From Biomphalaria glabrata (lineage: Eukaryota > Mollusca > Gastropoda > Planorbidae): DNA of 64,000 nt. The DNA lies in contig NC_074715.1 in the NCBI RefSeq assembly GCF_947242115.1, forward strand, positions 32,873,086 to 32,937,085, written 5' to 3'. Below, piece by piece: positions 23,801 to 37,400 of the stretch. Made by a program: the position numbers and the translations under genes. A model generated the notes under the pieces. It was not told where the DNA came from. It did not search any database and saw nothing but the letters and a program-made list of their open reading frames with translations. Position 1 is the first letter of the stretch. Each line of letters opens with the position of its first letter.

Positions 23801-26800
23801 CAAAGAATCAGGTATTAAAATAAATACATTTATTGATTATAACATAGGCTGCTTCTTGAATCAACAACAATTTTTTTGAATGGAGACCTCTTACTACAAA
23901 TTTTTCCTTAATAAATATAAAAAGTCATTTTTTTTGGTTTTCAATTTTTTGATTTTTATTTTATTTTGAACCATCACTTCCTTTTTAAATACCAAGATGT
24001 TCTTTTTTCTAAACATAGGTCCTTAAAACTGATAAAGACAAGGAGGAGGCTAAACATGAAGAAGAGTTATCTGAGATAATGGACAATCATGCTAAAGAAA
24101 TACAAGATTTAGGTCAGACTTTATATGTGTGACAAAGTTATTAATTAGCTAAATAGAATTTTTTTTTTACATTGTTTTAAAATTAATAATTTAGTCCTTC
24201 AATGCCATAATTTTCTTATACTTTATAAAAAAAAAACAATAAAATATTTCACTTAAACAAAAAAACATTTTCAGAGTCAGCAAATAATCAGAAATTAATG
24301 TTGGAATATGAGAAATTTCAAGAGCAACAAGCCAAAATGATGAAAATGCAGGAAGATTATGATAAACAACTGCAGGAAATGGAAGACAGCAAGGAAAAAG
24401 CTCTAGAGGAACTCACAGAATATTATGAAACTAAACTACAAGAGATGACAGCCAAATTAGAGCAGGTTAGCATATTTATACACATTTTTTTTTTTTTACT
24501 TTGATTTAAATCCACTTAAGTTGAACTTGTAGAATTAACATTTAACTCTAGGAGTGCCTGAGGATTTTTAAGGGAGATAACCTTAAAAAATTGCAATAGC
24601 AGTAATTTCTAATTTTCTTAATTTAAATAGCTAGGTCTATATTTACATTTTTTCTTATTTCTAATTAATCAGTGTTTTTTTTTTATCTCTATTCATCTCA
24701 ATCACCAAATGTTTTATTTAAATATGAAACAAATTTTGAATTTCAACACTGTATTATAAACACATTTTAGTGCAATGATGAGACTCGCCAACAAAACAGA
24801 GAATATGAAGAGACCAAGAAACAAATAGAAGAAGATGGAGACCGAGAGATTCTGGATATAAAACATCAGTATGAAAGGAGATTGAGAGATGAGAAAGAAG
24901 CTAACATGAGACTTAAAGGAGAAACTGGTATTATGAAAAAGAAGGTCAGATGAATTTTTTGTTTTAGTCACTAACAAAGTGTGAGTTGTTTTTTTTTATA
25001 TTACAAATTTTATGTGTTCTCATCATTTTCTTCAGTTTACAAGTCTTCAAAAAGAAATTGATGACCACAAAGATGAAATTAAGAAACTTCAAGCTGAGGC
25101 ATTAAAACTCAACAATGTTATTCGAAGTCTGGAAAAGGACATCCAGGGTCTCAAGAAAGAGATACAAGAAAGAGATGATACAATACAAGATAAAGTACAA
25201 CAGTCTTTTCTTTTTTATTTATATACTGTGTACATATATGATATATTTTGGGTCTATTTTATGTATTAAAAATTGGCTTAGCAATTATTAATTATAAATT
25301 CTTTGTACCCAGGAAAAAAGAATTTATGATCTGAAAAAGAAAAATCAAGAATTAGAAAAGTTTAAATTTGTATTGGATTACAAAATAAAAGAACTTAAAA
25401 AGCAAATAGAGCCCAGAGAGATGGACATTAAAAATATGAAAGAGCAGATTCAGGAGGTGAGTGGTCATAACAATAAAAATTAATGGATGTAATTTTATGT
25501 CATAATCTCTTAAAAAAAAAGATTAACTTTTATTTTTTTTAGTACAGCATCTTGGTATAACAATTAATAGAAATCATTTTTTACAGATGGAGAGCGAGTT
25601 AGAGCGGTTTCACAAGCAGAACACTCAACTCGAACTCAATATTACTGAGCTGCGTCAGAAATTAAAAGCTACTGACAAGGAGATGCATCAAGAAAGACAA
25701 AAGGTGAAAATTTTGTATGATCTAACTTTGTGATATTGTTAGAGAATGATTCAAAAGCAATGGACAAAATCATCAATTCTCATTTACTTGAAGTAAATGT
25801 ATATCACTGAGCTATAAAAAAAAGAAAATAAATAGTAGATATTTAGGGCGATATTAGCTAATAGAAATATTTTTTTGAAGGTATGATTGTAATTTATTTT
25901 TGTTATTACAGTTTTGGTCTTCACTACATTTTATGTATGAATTTCAAATCAAATAGACTTTTTATACATTAGAAATTTATGATTCAAAGCTTAGGTTTAG
26001 ATCTGGAAAAAAAATATATATGTATGCTAACAACTTCTTGTCTAACATAGCTATATCTAAACTTTGGCCAATGTTTATAATGAGAGATATCTCTTTTTCG
26101 CCAGCATCATTGTTGTCAATACAATGATGCATATAATGTTAGGTTTAACTGGATGTTTACAAATGTTATATATGTTGGGCTCACTTGGTTTCATCAAATT
26201 GGTAATAGGCAATAACCATCATACCCGTCTGTCTTATTGGCATAGACCCATATGAGGGTTAGGTTAAGGAGAAAGTTTATTAACATTATGGCTTATATTT
26301 ATTTAGGGATGTAGGCTTTGTGTTAAAGAAGTTTTTACTTGTATTAAGGATTTTTTTTTAGCCCAGTAGGGATAGTAAATGCATTAAAAATGTTTGTTAC
26401 ACTAAAAGTTATGTTGATAGGTACATTTCATGGCTATAACTAATTCATTAGGATACACTTAATTTTATTTTGTGTGAAAATGAATTACTACAATACAAAT
26501 ATTTATTTAAGGGGGGGGGGAAGCATTTATAAACTTTTTATGAACAAGATTATAATTTGTGTTTAGGTTCGAGATGTGGAAGCCATTGTTCGCAGGTTTA
26601 AGACTGACTTACACAACTGTGTTGGTTACATTCAGGATCCTAAAATGTTAAAGGAGAGTATCAAAGCTCTTTATCAGAAACATGTGCAGGAAGACATTGT
26701 GAGTAGGATGATTGATGAGTATTACTTTAAAGAAAACACATTTCTTTATATAGTAACCAGTCAAAGGAATCAAAAGATTGTACATTGCAAACATTTTTTT

Positions 26801-29304
26801 ATAATATGAAATATTTTCTTTATCCCAAAAGGAGGCAGTGGCTGAGTGGTAAAGCACTGGGCTTTCAAACTAAGGGGACCTGGGTTCAAAACCTGGTGAT
26901 TTTTTTTTATTTCTGGATCTTTAGGGTCCCTCTAAGTCTACCAAGCTCTAATTGGTACCTGACATTAGTTGGGGAATAGTAAAGGTGATTGGTCATTGTG
27001 CTGACCACATGACAACCTTGTTGACCATGGGCTACAGAAACAGAAGACCTTTACATCATCTGCTCAATAGATCATAACATCTGAAATGGAAACTTTACTT
27101 TCAGAAATGAAAGTATTTAGTATCAATCACAGATAATTTAAATATGCCATTCATAAGTTTCTAGAACATAGGTCTGTGCATAAACTTTAATATTCTTTTT
27201 TTTAATTTATCTTAAAAGCTAAACATTTTTGTTAGCATTGTCTAATGATTAATGTAAGGGTTATTGTAGAAAAAAATAATTTGTATAGATTTTTTTAATT
27301 AATTTAAATTTTCTGCTGTATATTTCCATTTCAGAAAGTGAGAGGCTGTTATTAAATGTCCTATTCAAATGAGGCTTAAAATAATTTTCCTTTTTAAGTT
27401 CATTCACTACATTTGCTATGTATTATTTCTTGTTTTATTAAATTTCATTTTCTTAAAGGGTTTGACTTTCAATTGTTAATTTTTATTTTTAATATTACTA
27501 TTATGTTGTTTTCTCTACTTTATGTAAATAATTGTAGATTTTGAAAAGACTTTTTTTTAAATACTCCCTTCAATTGAAATCAGATTTATATTTATCAAAG
27601 TATTTTTATATTAGTAGTAAATTAACAATTGATATATTTAAAAATCTGATTTTCCCTATGGGACAGACACTACTTATTACAAGTTAGTAAAGCTAAATAA
27701 TAAAGCTGTTTTATTTATGTACTCTTTAGATTGAATCAGCGTTTTATTTATTTACTCTTTAGACTGAATCAGCGTTTTATTTATTTACTCTTTAGACTGA
27801 ATCAGCGTTTTATTTATTTACTCTTTAGACTGAATCAGCCAGTGTGGATGCTGATATACAAAAAGAATTCAGCAGACAAAAAGAGCACCTTGAGAGATCA
27901 GTGGCAAGCTTACGTAAAAAGCTGGAAAAAGATTCAGAAATTCACAAAGCTGATAATGTCAGAATAATGCAGGTCTGTTAATTATTATGTGTAAATCTAA
28001 CCTGCAACAAGTTATACATTTTAAATAAAGTAACAGTAAAACTTGCTTAATGAACTGATGGGCGGTTGAAGTTCATGACTTTCTGGAGCCATCACTATGA
28101 CCAACTACCTTGAATAAATCCACTTAGGAACTTCAGTCCATGCCTATAATGCTGAGTGAAAGTCTCAGTGTCTCCAACAGGACTAAAACCTCAGACTTTA
28201 GATTGGCAATCTTGCACTTAACTATAGGTTAGGTCACCCTATACCATATAAACATAAAGCTGAAGAAATGTGAAAATGTTTTCTTAAGCCTAACTGCTTA
28301 CAGATCATTTTTAAAATTTCCTAGTTTATTTACACTGTGGCATTATTTATTATAATTAATCCTATCAACTACATTATATTATAATGTTATTTTGTATAGT
28401 ATATTAGTAAGTACTCACATAATGAATGGTGAATATGAAAAAAGAGTCCTTTTATTATTTTGGGGGGTTTTGGTGGCTGAGTGGTAAAGCACTTGGCTTT
28501 CGAACCAAAAGGTCTTTGGTTCAAATCATAGTGAAGACTGGGATATTCATTTTCTGGACTTTTAGGACATCCCTGAATCCACTGAACTCTAATGGGTACC
28601 TGACTTTAGTTAGGGAAAGTAAAGGCAGTTGGTCATTGTACTAAACCCCATTATACCCCCCGGAAACGGTCGGCCATAAAACGTTTATATCATGTCCTAG
28701 AGATCTCTAGGTCTTTTACTTTACTTATTTTACATATTATGTTTTGACTGTATTGCAGAAGCAATCTTCAATATTATTATTAATAAAAAATACTATTAGC
28801 ATTTATTGTTTGACTATTTTGTTTTGCCTTTAAAACAATCTCTGAGGAATGTATTTACCTGACAGGAAAATGTAACTCTAATCAAAGAAATCAATGATTT
28901 GCGTAAAGAGTTAAGAATCTGTCGTGTCCTCATTCATGACATGGAAGCAGCAATGGGTCTTGATGTACGGGGCCAGAAAAAGACAGGCATAACAATTCCA
29001 TTACCACCTAAACCAGTTGGACCATTAGTTGAAAAGGAATTGGAGGAACATAAGAAGATTATTGAAATGCAACAGGTGAGCTTAAGCATTTATTTGTCTG
29101 TGTATGATAACCAAAAAATTAATTGAGACTAATGAACTTAACTTTCAATAGCATCCACATTAACTAAGCTTACTTTATTATATTTTTCTCTTTTAGTTGG
29201 AACTGAAAAGATTGCGAGATGAAATCTATGATATGGAAATGGCGATGGGCTCAAGGGGACAGAATGCTCGCACAATACTTCCACCTGTAAATCCTGTTGC
29301 ATAA
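17897..29304 (+). CDS. CFAP57: Cilia- and flagella-associated protein 57 (WDR65), complete
   Basis: 22 coding exons: 17897-18053, 18159-18475, 18694-18935, 19056-19203, 19626-19781, 20351-20490, 20787-20952, 22179-22288, 22460-22676, 23082-23255, 23367-23528, 23656-23811, 24019-24112, 24275-24465, 24771-24944, 25036-25194, 25313-25456, 25587-25703, 26567-26698, 27829-27972, 28866-29075, 29197-29304. All junctions are GT-AG and phases agree; the sum is 3618 nt, 1205 residues (human about 1250). Residues 1 to about 660 are WD40 propellers ([61 protein letters not shown]); about 665-1180 form a long coiled coil ([52 protein letters not shown]). CFAP57 is an axonemal protein of motile cilia linked to inner dynein arm assembly. 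The ATG at 17897 gives [18 protein letters not shown], as in orthologues. The gene is intact despite several intronic insertions. Confidence 0.96.
20027..20285 (+). repeat. Intronic duplicate of the CFAP57 exon 4 end and intron 4
   Basis: 20027-20285 (in intron 5) matches about 19150-19440: both start with atatgaaaaaacagaagaca, the 3' part of exon 4, then share gtttgacat-atgatg, aatgatgggaaatga, agattgtgaaa-like and acattttttaagt segments in the same order. The intervening exon 5 is not included. The copy is noticeably diverged and its exon part is not open beyond a few codons. Confidence 0.8.
21362..22084 (-). mobile_element. Solo LTR (Gypsy-like) in CFAP57 intron 7
   Basis: A 723 bp GC-richer block with ends TGTTACGAATC and TTTATAACA, so TG...CA termini with a short inverted repeat TGTTA/TAACA, flanked by a 4 bp direct repeat atat (21358-21361 and 22085-22088). 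On the minus strand there is a TATATAAAG box near 21848, supporting that orientation (start TGTTATAAACC, end TTCGTAACA). No internal region is present, so it is a solo LTR left by recombination. Family is by LTR style only. Clean ends suggest a fairly recent insertion. Confidence 0.8.
26831..27101 (+). mobile_element. tRNA-derived SINE, copy 1
   Basis: Head with pol III box A-like TGGCTGAGTGG (about 26839) and box B GGTTCAAAAC (26883), then a conserved body (ctggatctttagggtccct, gacattagttggggaa, ggtcattgtgctgaccacat, acagaaacagaagacctt) and a ctttactttc tail. In CFAP57 intron 19. Confidence 0.9.
27721..27840 (+). repeat. 33 bp tandem array carrying four splice acceptors
   Basis: Four units of 33 bp each hold a pyrimidine-rich stretch, actctttag and the first bases of CFAP57 exon 20 (aYtgaatcagc). 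The AGs end at 27729, 27762, 27795 and 27828; the last is the one that joins exon 20 in the conserved frame. Because the unit is 33 bp and the junction is phase 0, use of any upstream acceptor would read GAATCAGCG... and meet the TAG of the next acceptor in frame after ten codons. Confidence 0.93.
28463..28727 (+). mobile_element. tRNA-derived SINE, copy 2
   Basis: Same family as the copy at 26831: TGGCTGAGTGGTAAAGCACT head, box B GGTTCAAATC (about 28518), tggacttttaggacatccc, ctgactttagttagggaa, ggtcattgtactaa and a tttactttactt tail. The body after box B is partly shortened near 28650. In CFAP57 intron 20. Confidence 0.88.
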
Positions 29305-29789
29305 TTATGCATCCTAGAAATAGTTATTGATGATATGTATTAAAATATTAATAACCTAAAGCTTAGTACTATTTCTAATATTAATTAAAAAATAGTACCT
29401 GTGTGTTCTGCAAACATCTGAAAGGCCGATGCAAATTTACTTCAGATTTAGTATTTATCATCTTTGTTTATGAACTGATGTTATATGTAGCATATATAAG
29501 TCTAAACTTAATACTTGTTAACAAATGTATTTTAGAAATCTACAAATGATTTCTCCAAATCTTTTTTAAGTTGTTCATTGTACATGCCAACATTTCAAGA
29601 CCATCTTCTTCCATACAAGATTTTTTATTTTGTTATGTGTGTATTATTTACTTTTTATTTCTTCTATGCATCTGAAAATGGCTAGTTTCAAAAAATATTT
29701 TTAAAAGCATAACAATGTGTGTATTTAAAATTGTCATTAAGATTCAGATTTAAGTCATTCTACATTACTTAGATCATGTTTACTATGTT

Positions 29790-29795
29790 AATAAA
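29790..29795 (+). terminator. CFAP57 polyadenylation signal candidate
   Basis: AATAAA 486 bp after the stop codon, the clearest hexamer in the 3' flank; shorter 3' ends are possible. Confidence 0.45.
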
Positions 29796-30389
29796 TACAT
29801 CTCAAAAAGCAGTTCTCTTTTCTAAATTTTTAAGAACAAATTGTAAATTTATATTAAATGAACTCAATTGTTTAAGGTCTTAGAAAATCAGTAACTTTTT
29901 TTTTTCTCCTTACAAGAATTTTATTAGAGCAGGTATAAATTGATGCTTCAATATTTGATATTGTACTTTAAGCCACTTGTTGGGTAAAGTGTCTCAAAAA
30001 TGTATTACATTTTTTCAACAAATGAAATGATAGAAAATATTTCAGTGAATGTTTTTTGTTCTATGTAAGTTTTACACATTTTCAGAGGAAAATTACTTCA
30101 GATGTTATCACATTTAAAGTAAGCTAATTTGTAATAGATCTTTAGAGGACTTACTAATGTGATCTTTAGATCTCTCGAAATAGCAATAATCACAACAAAT
30201 TTCATATTGTCAAGCCTGTTGAATTTTGAAACAATACTAAGCTTCTGCAATTTCAAAACATTTCACTACACAATGTGGTACCAGTTTTAGTGTGGTTCAA
30301 TTTCAGATAACTTAAGCACAAATCTAGGGGTCTATTGAGCTGTCATTCTCACATCCCGTATAAAAAAAATACTGAATGTTAAATGGCAA

Positions 30390-30880
30390 AAACAACAACC
30401 TGATATTCCTTCCAAGAGTGAGCCTGCAAAGCATCCACAAAATCCTGATGTAGCAGCTGCGATTCACAGGCCACATCTGCAGAATTTAAAACTCCCACAT
30501 CCCTTAACCCCTCTTTATTTAAGGGAAGAACTCACAAGATGGACAAAGAAATTGCTTCAGGGACACCCTCAAAGCTTCTCTGAAAACCTTTAGCATTGAC
30601 CCTGCCACCTGGAAGCACATAATCATGGCATCGCTCTGTGAAAACTGGCGCACAAGTTGCAGAGGACAAGAGAACAAAGCCGGCAGAAGAAAAGCATCAG
30701 AGAAAAAAAAACAAGGCTAATCACACCAGCTCCAATAACCTGCCCAATGTGTAGTCCCTCATAGATCTCATCAGCCACATGAGGAGGTGCAGAACCTCAG
30801 TGCAACGCCTCACAGCCCCCCTGAATGACAGAAGTGGTCATCACCGAACCATTATGGTCTGGACGAACTATATATATTAT
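30390..30880 (+). mobile_element. LINE family B, 3' end
   Basis: Encodes a broken version of the C-terminus of this LINE group: FRDTLKASLKTFSIDPATWK, ASLCENWRTSCRGQENKAGR, APITCPMC (a zinc-finger-like cysteine pair) and, after the histidine pair, LWSGRTIYI near 30860. These residues follow the RT in full-length relatives. It lies between the convergent CFAP57 and TECR genes. Confidence 0.75.
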
Positions 30881-31457
30881 AGATATAAAAATTAAAAGGA
30901 AACCTTTTTTGAATCCTAATATGAAAATATATAATCATAAAACCAACAAAGAAATTAATTAAAAAAAAAATTTATTGTCTAATTATAGAATAACAAATGT
31001 AACAAATATAAAACTCTGAATGTATGAAAAAAAATCCAATAAATGAAAATTAGGGATAGCTTGCTGGTTCAGGGTTTTGTGCATCATGTTGAAATGACTT
31101 GCTTGATTTGACTCTACCACCTCAATCCCCTATTGCATATTGCCCTATAAAAAATTGGGAAATGGCTGGCTCTTGTGGCACTTTTAATTTTTTTGCTCCT
31201 AGGCTTGGTAGGGGAAAAAAAAACTGTCCTTTTAGAAGATATTTTGTAAAAAAAAATATAAAAATCTGAACATCATAGAAAGGTAAAGAAAGAAATAAAG
31301 TAAACAAAGAAAGAAAAGGTTGAATAAAAATATTTTTTTACCAAGTCTTATTGTTAATTATGGCAATACTTAATATAATAATTGTAGACATACACCCTTA
31401 TTAAATATCAAACTCCTATTAACTTTGATCTGTTTGGAGGTAGAATTATTACAGCAT

Positions 31458-34400
31458 TTACAATAAGAAAGGAACTATTGCTGTCCGACTTCGTGGATAA
31501 TCTTTGAATTCTTTCAGGTAATTTCTGTGTTTGGCTTTGGCCCATACAGCCATTTGATAAAAGCCAGCCAGACAAAACAGACCAGCTGAAAAAAAAAATC
31601 ATCATCAAACTTTATTCAAGTGAAGACTTAGTTGCTCACATCCCTTTTTTAAACGTCCTGGACAGAAACCCTGTGGTTGCATGTTAGCAGTGCATATGTA
31701 ATGAAATCTGAAAAGTTTTGAACAGGGAGAGATAACATGGTATATAGATTCCTTTTCCTTCAAGCAGCAGGGACAAAGAGTCAAACTTTGCCTCTTCCAC
31801 CAGAGAAGGACAAAGGTTTTTAAAATGTTTAGATTACCACTGAGAACAGACATGGGAGGTGAGCAGCGCTGAACATTAACATTTTGCAAAAAAAATAATT
31901 TTTTCTTTCAATAACAATTTTTATTTTGTAAAGACTGATAACATACTAACATGTAAAAACATTAGGATAATAATGTTATGTAGATTTTAAAGTTCATAAA
32001 AAAATACAAAGTCACTTCTCCTTTCAGATTCTCTTCAATTTCGTTTATTTTGATACAAACTATGAATGCATTGAATGCTTTAAATTTTAGATAACCAAAC
32101 CCTTCCAAAAAACACTTAATGTGTTCAATGAGTTTGTTTTTTTTTATTAGCATGCACTCATCCATTGAAAGATACCATTAATCAACAGAGTACATTTGTA
32201 TGATATGATTTCCTCCTTCCCTTCTTAACAGAGGACCATCATGGTGGCAGACTAATACATCAAATACCACATATAAGGTTTAAAATAATGTTGACAACCC
32301 TGCAGTGTATGAGACACAAAGTTAAATAGCTTTAATCAAAAGTATGAAATTACTGACCAGGATTAAAAACATCTTACTTTAAAAAAAAGTGTTAGGATAC
32401 AATTTGGTTTTGAAAAATTCATATGAGATCTGACCACTTTGGGAACATACTTTAAGCAAAAAATTTGATTAAAAAAAATATTTTATTTTAAGAAATACTA
32501 CTTTCATAAAAAACAATATTTATAATATAAAAAATAACATTCAAGGGGAAAAAAAAAGATTTGTCTTTTAAAGTGTTCTCTCAGTGCAAGTTAAGAATTT
32601 AATTATGCTGCATACAAAAATGTATTGGCAATCATAAACTTCTTACCTGGCAGGCACTGTGTCATGACAGTAAAGCCTACCCATGCCAAAACTTCATAAA
32701 AGTAATTTGGACACGAGACTAAATTGAACAGCCAACTGAATGGATTAGAATCAGCTTTTGGAATACGGCGTTCTTTGGTTCCTGCAATTATACATTTAAA
32801 AAATATTTTTAAAGCTGCAATATCAATTATAGTTCAAAGTTTCTGTGGTCAACAGTTAATGTGAGTGTCAAGCATATGAGATGGATGATCTTATGCAACT
32901 CATATAGAGACTACGCTGACTAAAATGTCATAATAAAGAAACTCACCAGGGGGTCGAAGATTCCTTAGTGCAACATGAACTGAAAAATTGCCCAACTCAG
33001 CAAACTGTTGAAGGTAAATAGACCATTATAACTAATCTATTACAATTCTTTTAAATTATAAAATAAATAATATTTATTTTAAAAAATGGAGTAAGGGAGA
33101 CAATAAAACAATATATCAAAAGTTTGGTAAAAACAACGTACAATAAAAGTGCCAAGTCCTGCCCAAATCTGAGCATTGCCATTAGCTGAAACAAAGACAA
33201 ATGAGGTTAACATATCAAAACTAAGCAAGCTGTAACAATATAACTATAGATTTAAAAGAAATATTGAAGATGTAATGAAACTTTTTAATCAACAATTTTC
33301 TACATTATGTAGGGAGGCATGGTGACTGAGTGGTAAAGCACTTGGCTTCCAAACTTAGAGATCCCAAGTTCGAATTCTGAATTTTTAAATTTTGGGATCT
33401 TTAGGGCGCCTCTGAGTCCACCCAGCTCTAATGGGTAGCTGACATTAGTTAGAGAAAAGTAAAGGCGGTTGGTCGTTGTGCTGGCCATATGACACCCTCA
33501 TTTACCGTTGGCCACAGAAACAGATGACCTTTAAATCAACTACCTTAAAGATCACAAGGTCTGAAAGGGGAACTATAATTTTACTTTACTTTATGTAGGC
33601 CTTTACTACAAATCAACTTTTTTTTTATAGATTTAAAGCACTAACAAACTGTAAATATTATGTGACTTAATAAAATAGTACTGTATTAACTGTACACCAT
33701 TTTAAACAATTATTGAAATACAAAGATTATATTGTTAATTTTCTGATTTAACATGCCAGCATTACTAAAAAAAAAAAGATTTTTTTTTTGCATTTAGAAC
33801 TTTGTTTTTTTTTTTTCAATACTCTCTTTCTAAAATCCTTTTTTTTTTTTTAATTAAAATATTTGTAAACTGTTCTATTACTTCATTCTTTAAGCATGAC
33901 AAAGACAAGAGATCTGTATGTTGTGTGTATATAACTACTTAATCAGACAAAGCAATTTCAAATTATGTTTTTTTAAATAAAAAGACAATATAAAAACCAC
34001 ACTTAGAAATGACACACTTACTTGGCGGTGTGTACAATGGATGATTCACAAAGTAGGCAACTAGTGCTGTAAAACCCCAGTAATAGGTAGAGTTCTGATG
34101 ATAGAAACAAATATTGGTTTGTTAAGGGAAATCAAACAACAAACACTAATAACAAGAAAGTCTGAAATACAAATGATGAATGCAAGCTAATCTGCAGAGC
34201 AGGCCTAAATAGCGTTCATAAAGTACTATTTAGTATTGAGAAGTACAACTGTGATTTTTTGTTCTTTCTGCTGCACTGTACAGGTATTACATTATGAGTG
34301 AGGGTGTTTAAGTTTTAGTCTCTAGACTACTTCTTGTCACATCTCATAATTTCATTATATTATTACTATTCAATAATAGATTTCAGTGAGGTAGGATAAA

Positions 34401-37400
34401 TTCATAATAATGGAAGTTTACAAGGCTAATCATGTTACTCACCTTGAAAATATTTAAAATGGGCATGGTGGCATGAGAAAACCTATGAACAAACAAAGTT
34501 TCCAACAATCTCTTGGCATAATGGAATGTCCAACAACCAGCAGCTATGCTGAAAATGTAAAACTGTTTAAATAATTTTGATTAAAAATACATATATAACT
34601 ATAAAGCAAATCAAAATATTTAATAATTAACAGATTTGAAAACAACTTTTTAAAAAATGCTAAATTCTGAAAAGTGTTACAATCTATAAAGTATTACTTG
34701 ACAACATCAGCATAAGGCTGGCTGGAAGCACCATCTCCATAGATAAAACTAGGTCTGGTGTAAAATATGAGGTAGATAACAAGAGGACCTGCATACTCTG
34801 TCAGGAAAACCTAAAGGCAAAGATAGAAATAGCAAGGAAATTTTTTTGTTCATGCATCTGTTTCAGTGCTACACAATCTGATATGTTGTTGTACGGTATC
34901 TGAGATATGAACTCCATTTTTTACTTTTTAAGTAATGTAAGCAAATATTTTTTTTTTACTTTTTTTCTTGTTAAATGGTATTAATTTTTATTCTATAGGA
35001 ATAAAGTATCCTACAAATGTGTGCCTCTTACCGTGGTCCAACCCACTTGTGGTCCCAAATCTTTGAAAAACAATTTGCCATGGTGTTTAATATTCAAAGC
35101 CTCCAGTGTTTCTACTTCTTTGAGAATTTTTCCACCTTGGTGAACATAAACAAAATTATATGAATAATTTATTTTAAAAAATAAAATGGGCAAAAAATAA
35201 TTTAAATGAATTTTTGTCTTAATAGAAATTAACTGGAGCGGCTTTCCAGTTTCTACCCGGGTCTATAAACTGATGTTCGGATTATTTCTGAAAAAAGTAA
35301 AAGTTTGGTGATTGCTATGCTTTTGCTCTTAAAACTGGTGAACTCTATTACAAAAAAAACAAACATTTACAATAAATGAAACCAGCAAGAATGGCTGTTA
35401 ACTACCAGAAAATTCTGCATTTATTTTACACAACAGTTTTGTCATATAACTATTTATAGACTAATCAACCTAAAATTGACAAATGATCTTACGTGGCTCA
35501 AGTCTAAAAGCCTGTCTGTCTGGATAGTACTTGGGTTCTGCAAAAAGAGAACAACAAAAATTAATAATAAGTGAATCTGTGTAATTAATATTTGTACTAA
35601 ATGTGAAAGAAAAAAAAAATTATTAAAAGGTATTGTTTACAAATGAAAGCAATGATAAGTATAAATACAAACAGCATGATTAACAATCAATTAGAGATGG
35701 ATGTTGTTTTGCCAATATTATACTTTACATGCAAGCTAGTTACATAGTATATAAAACATAAATACAATGAATTTGATCAACAAGGAAATCTGGAGATTAA
35801 GCATCACATACACAATTAGTTTTTTTTTTCATGTCAATGTTTAAAAAATAAATTTCAGAATTAATAATTATTAATTAAGTTTGGATACTAACAAAAGTCA
35901 AGACAATAAGTATACATTTTTACTTGAAAACAGTAATTGTTAATACATCCTTTTGAAAGAAAATACATGCAGGAACTAAAAAAAAAAAACAAGTCATACA
36001 CCACGGTGTACACCACATTTCCAAATCTTATTAGCTGATAGGTCAACCTGCTCTGTTTAAAGCATTGAGTGCTATGAGGCTCTATACCTTATTTAAGGTG
36101 CTTTCATTTTACTTCAGGAAGTTGTCTATAATTTGTTCTTGCTTCACCAAGATCGATTCATAGAACGGTAAATACAATGCCAATGTATCATTTGTTTTTA
36201 CTTTTAGAGAGCAAAATTATGTTAGGCTTTAGAGCTATACAGGTGACAAGTGTGGGACACTCAGTGCTGAATCTGTAATCTCTTAATAGGCAAGACCAGC
36301 AGGATGAGGTATCTTGTAACCACAAGGTGCAGAGTGCCTGTTTTATTATTTTGTATAAGAGACATATTTAGTGAATATGACAATGCGTTAACTTTCTTTA
36401 GTGTTAAGACACTTAGTATTGTTAGACATTTAGTTAGTATAGAGACGCACCATAGTTGACGGACTTTTAGTGACGTCAAAGCATAATGGGATATAGTCTA
36501 TTTATGTTATTATTTGTTAGTTGGTGTTAGGACTTCAAAGGGATAATTTTGTATTACGGACAGAGACTGACTGTGGCCTTTTCAGAATAAAACTTCAGTT
36601 AAGCCTGTATAATGGTTTGGACTTAGTCTTTCTACTTGTTATACGGGTAGGCTCTGTTCTGTTGTTTTTTAAGTGCATCTAATACAACTGTACAAGAAAC
36701 CCAGAGTGATCTACAAAGGCAAGGTCTATCACAATAGATAATGTATGTTGCAATAGCCTTAAAGCTTAAAACACTTTGACTCTGTAACTAGGCCTGGATT
36801 TTTTATTTTACCCAGCTATAATGCTTGGATCAAAGATGACAACATTAGTGCTTTAAAATTTGTTTCTTCTTTTCTGTCATATATCTTTTTGATTGCTTAA
36901 AACATGTAACATCTGGAATTCCCTTCTTTCAATGTTTTTTTTTACAGAGGAAGATATTTTTTTTAAAGAGTGGGGTTTTAAAAAGGCTCTATTTTCTTTA
37001 GACTTATGTTCTGGATGATAAGCTCCAGACAATCTATTTATGTGTTTTTGAATGGTTTACATATAAAGTTTTGTTGAAATATAATAAATATTGTAAATAT
37101 TTTTTTCTTAGAATCATAATATAGTTATCTAGATGTAAACTAGATCTAGGGGTGTTAAATTGTCTACAGTGATGAATTTTCCTTTTTACAATAGTTGTGA
37201 TATGAATAATTAACTCAAAATTTCCATTTTATGCGTTTTAGATGTGTTTTCTCTATAAAGTTTTGTGACAATATGGATAAATATAATAAAAAATATTTAT
37301 TTCCAATATGGAAACATTTTTTGAAAACAGTAATTTTTCATTTTTAATTTTCAAATATTAAAATTTTTTAAAAATTTTCTTTTGGCAATATAAAAAGGAC

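Noticed and set aside
26064-26255. Hydrophobic frame suggesting a mitochondrial DNA insert
   Set aside because: No residue pattern of a mitochondrial gene; it is intron 18 of CFAP57.
26831-26900. Possible tRNA gene (box A and box B present)
   Set aside because: No acceptor-stem pairing, and the same head recurs with a long conserved body at 28463 and 33309; it is a SINE.
31605-31889. Minus-strand frame with [18 protein letters not shown], possibly a LINE zinc-finger end
   Set aside because: Only one weak motif; it lies in the last TECR intron and no other LINE segment adjoins it.
36250-36680. LTR-like block with AATAAA followed by a T-rich end
   Set aside because: No TG...CA ends or flanking duplication could be set, so it is not listed as an element.
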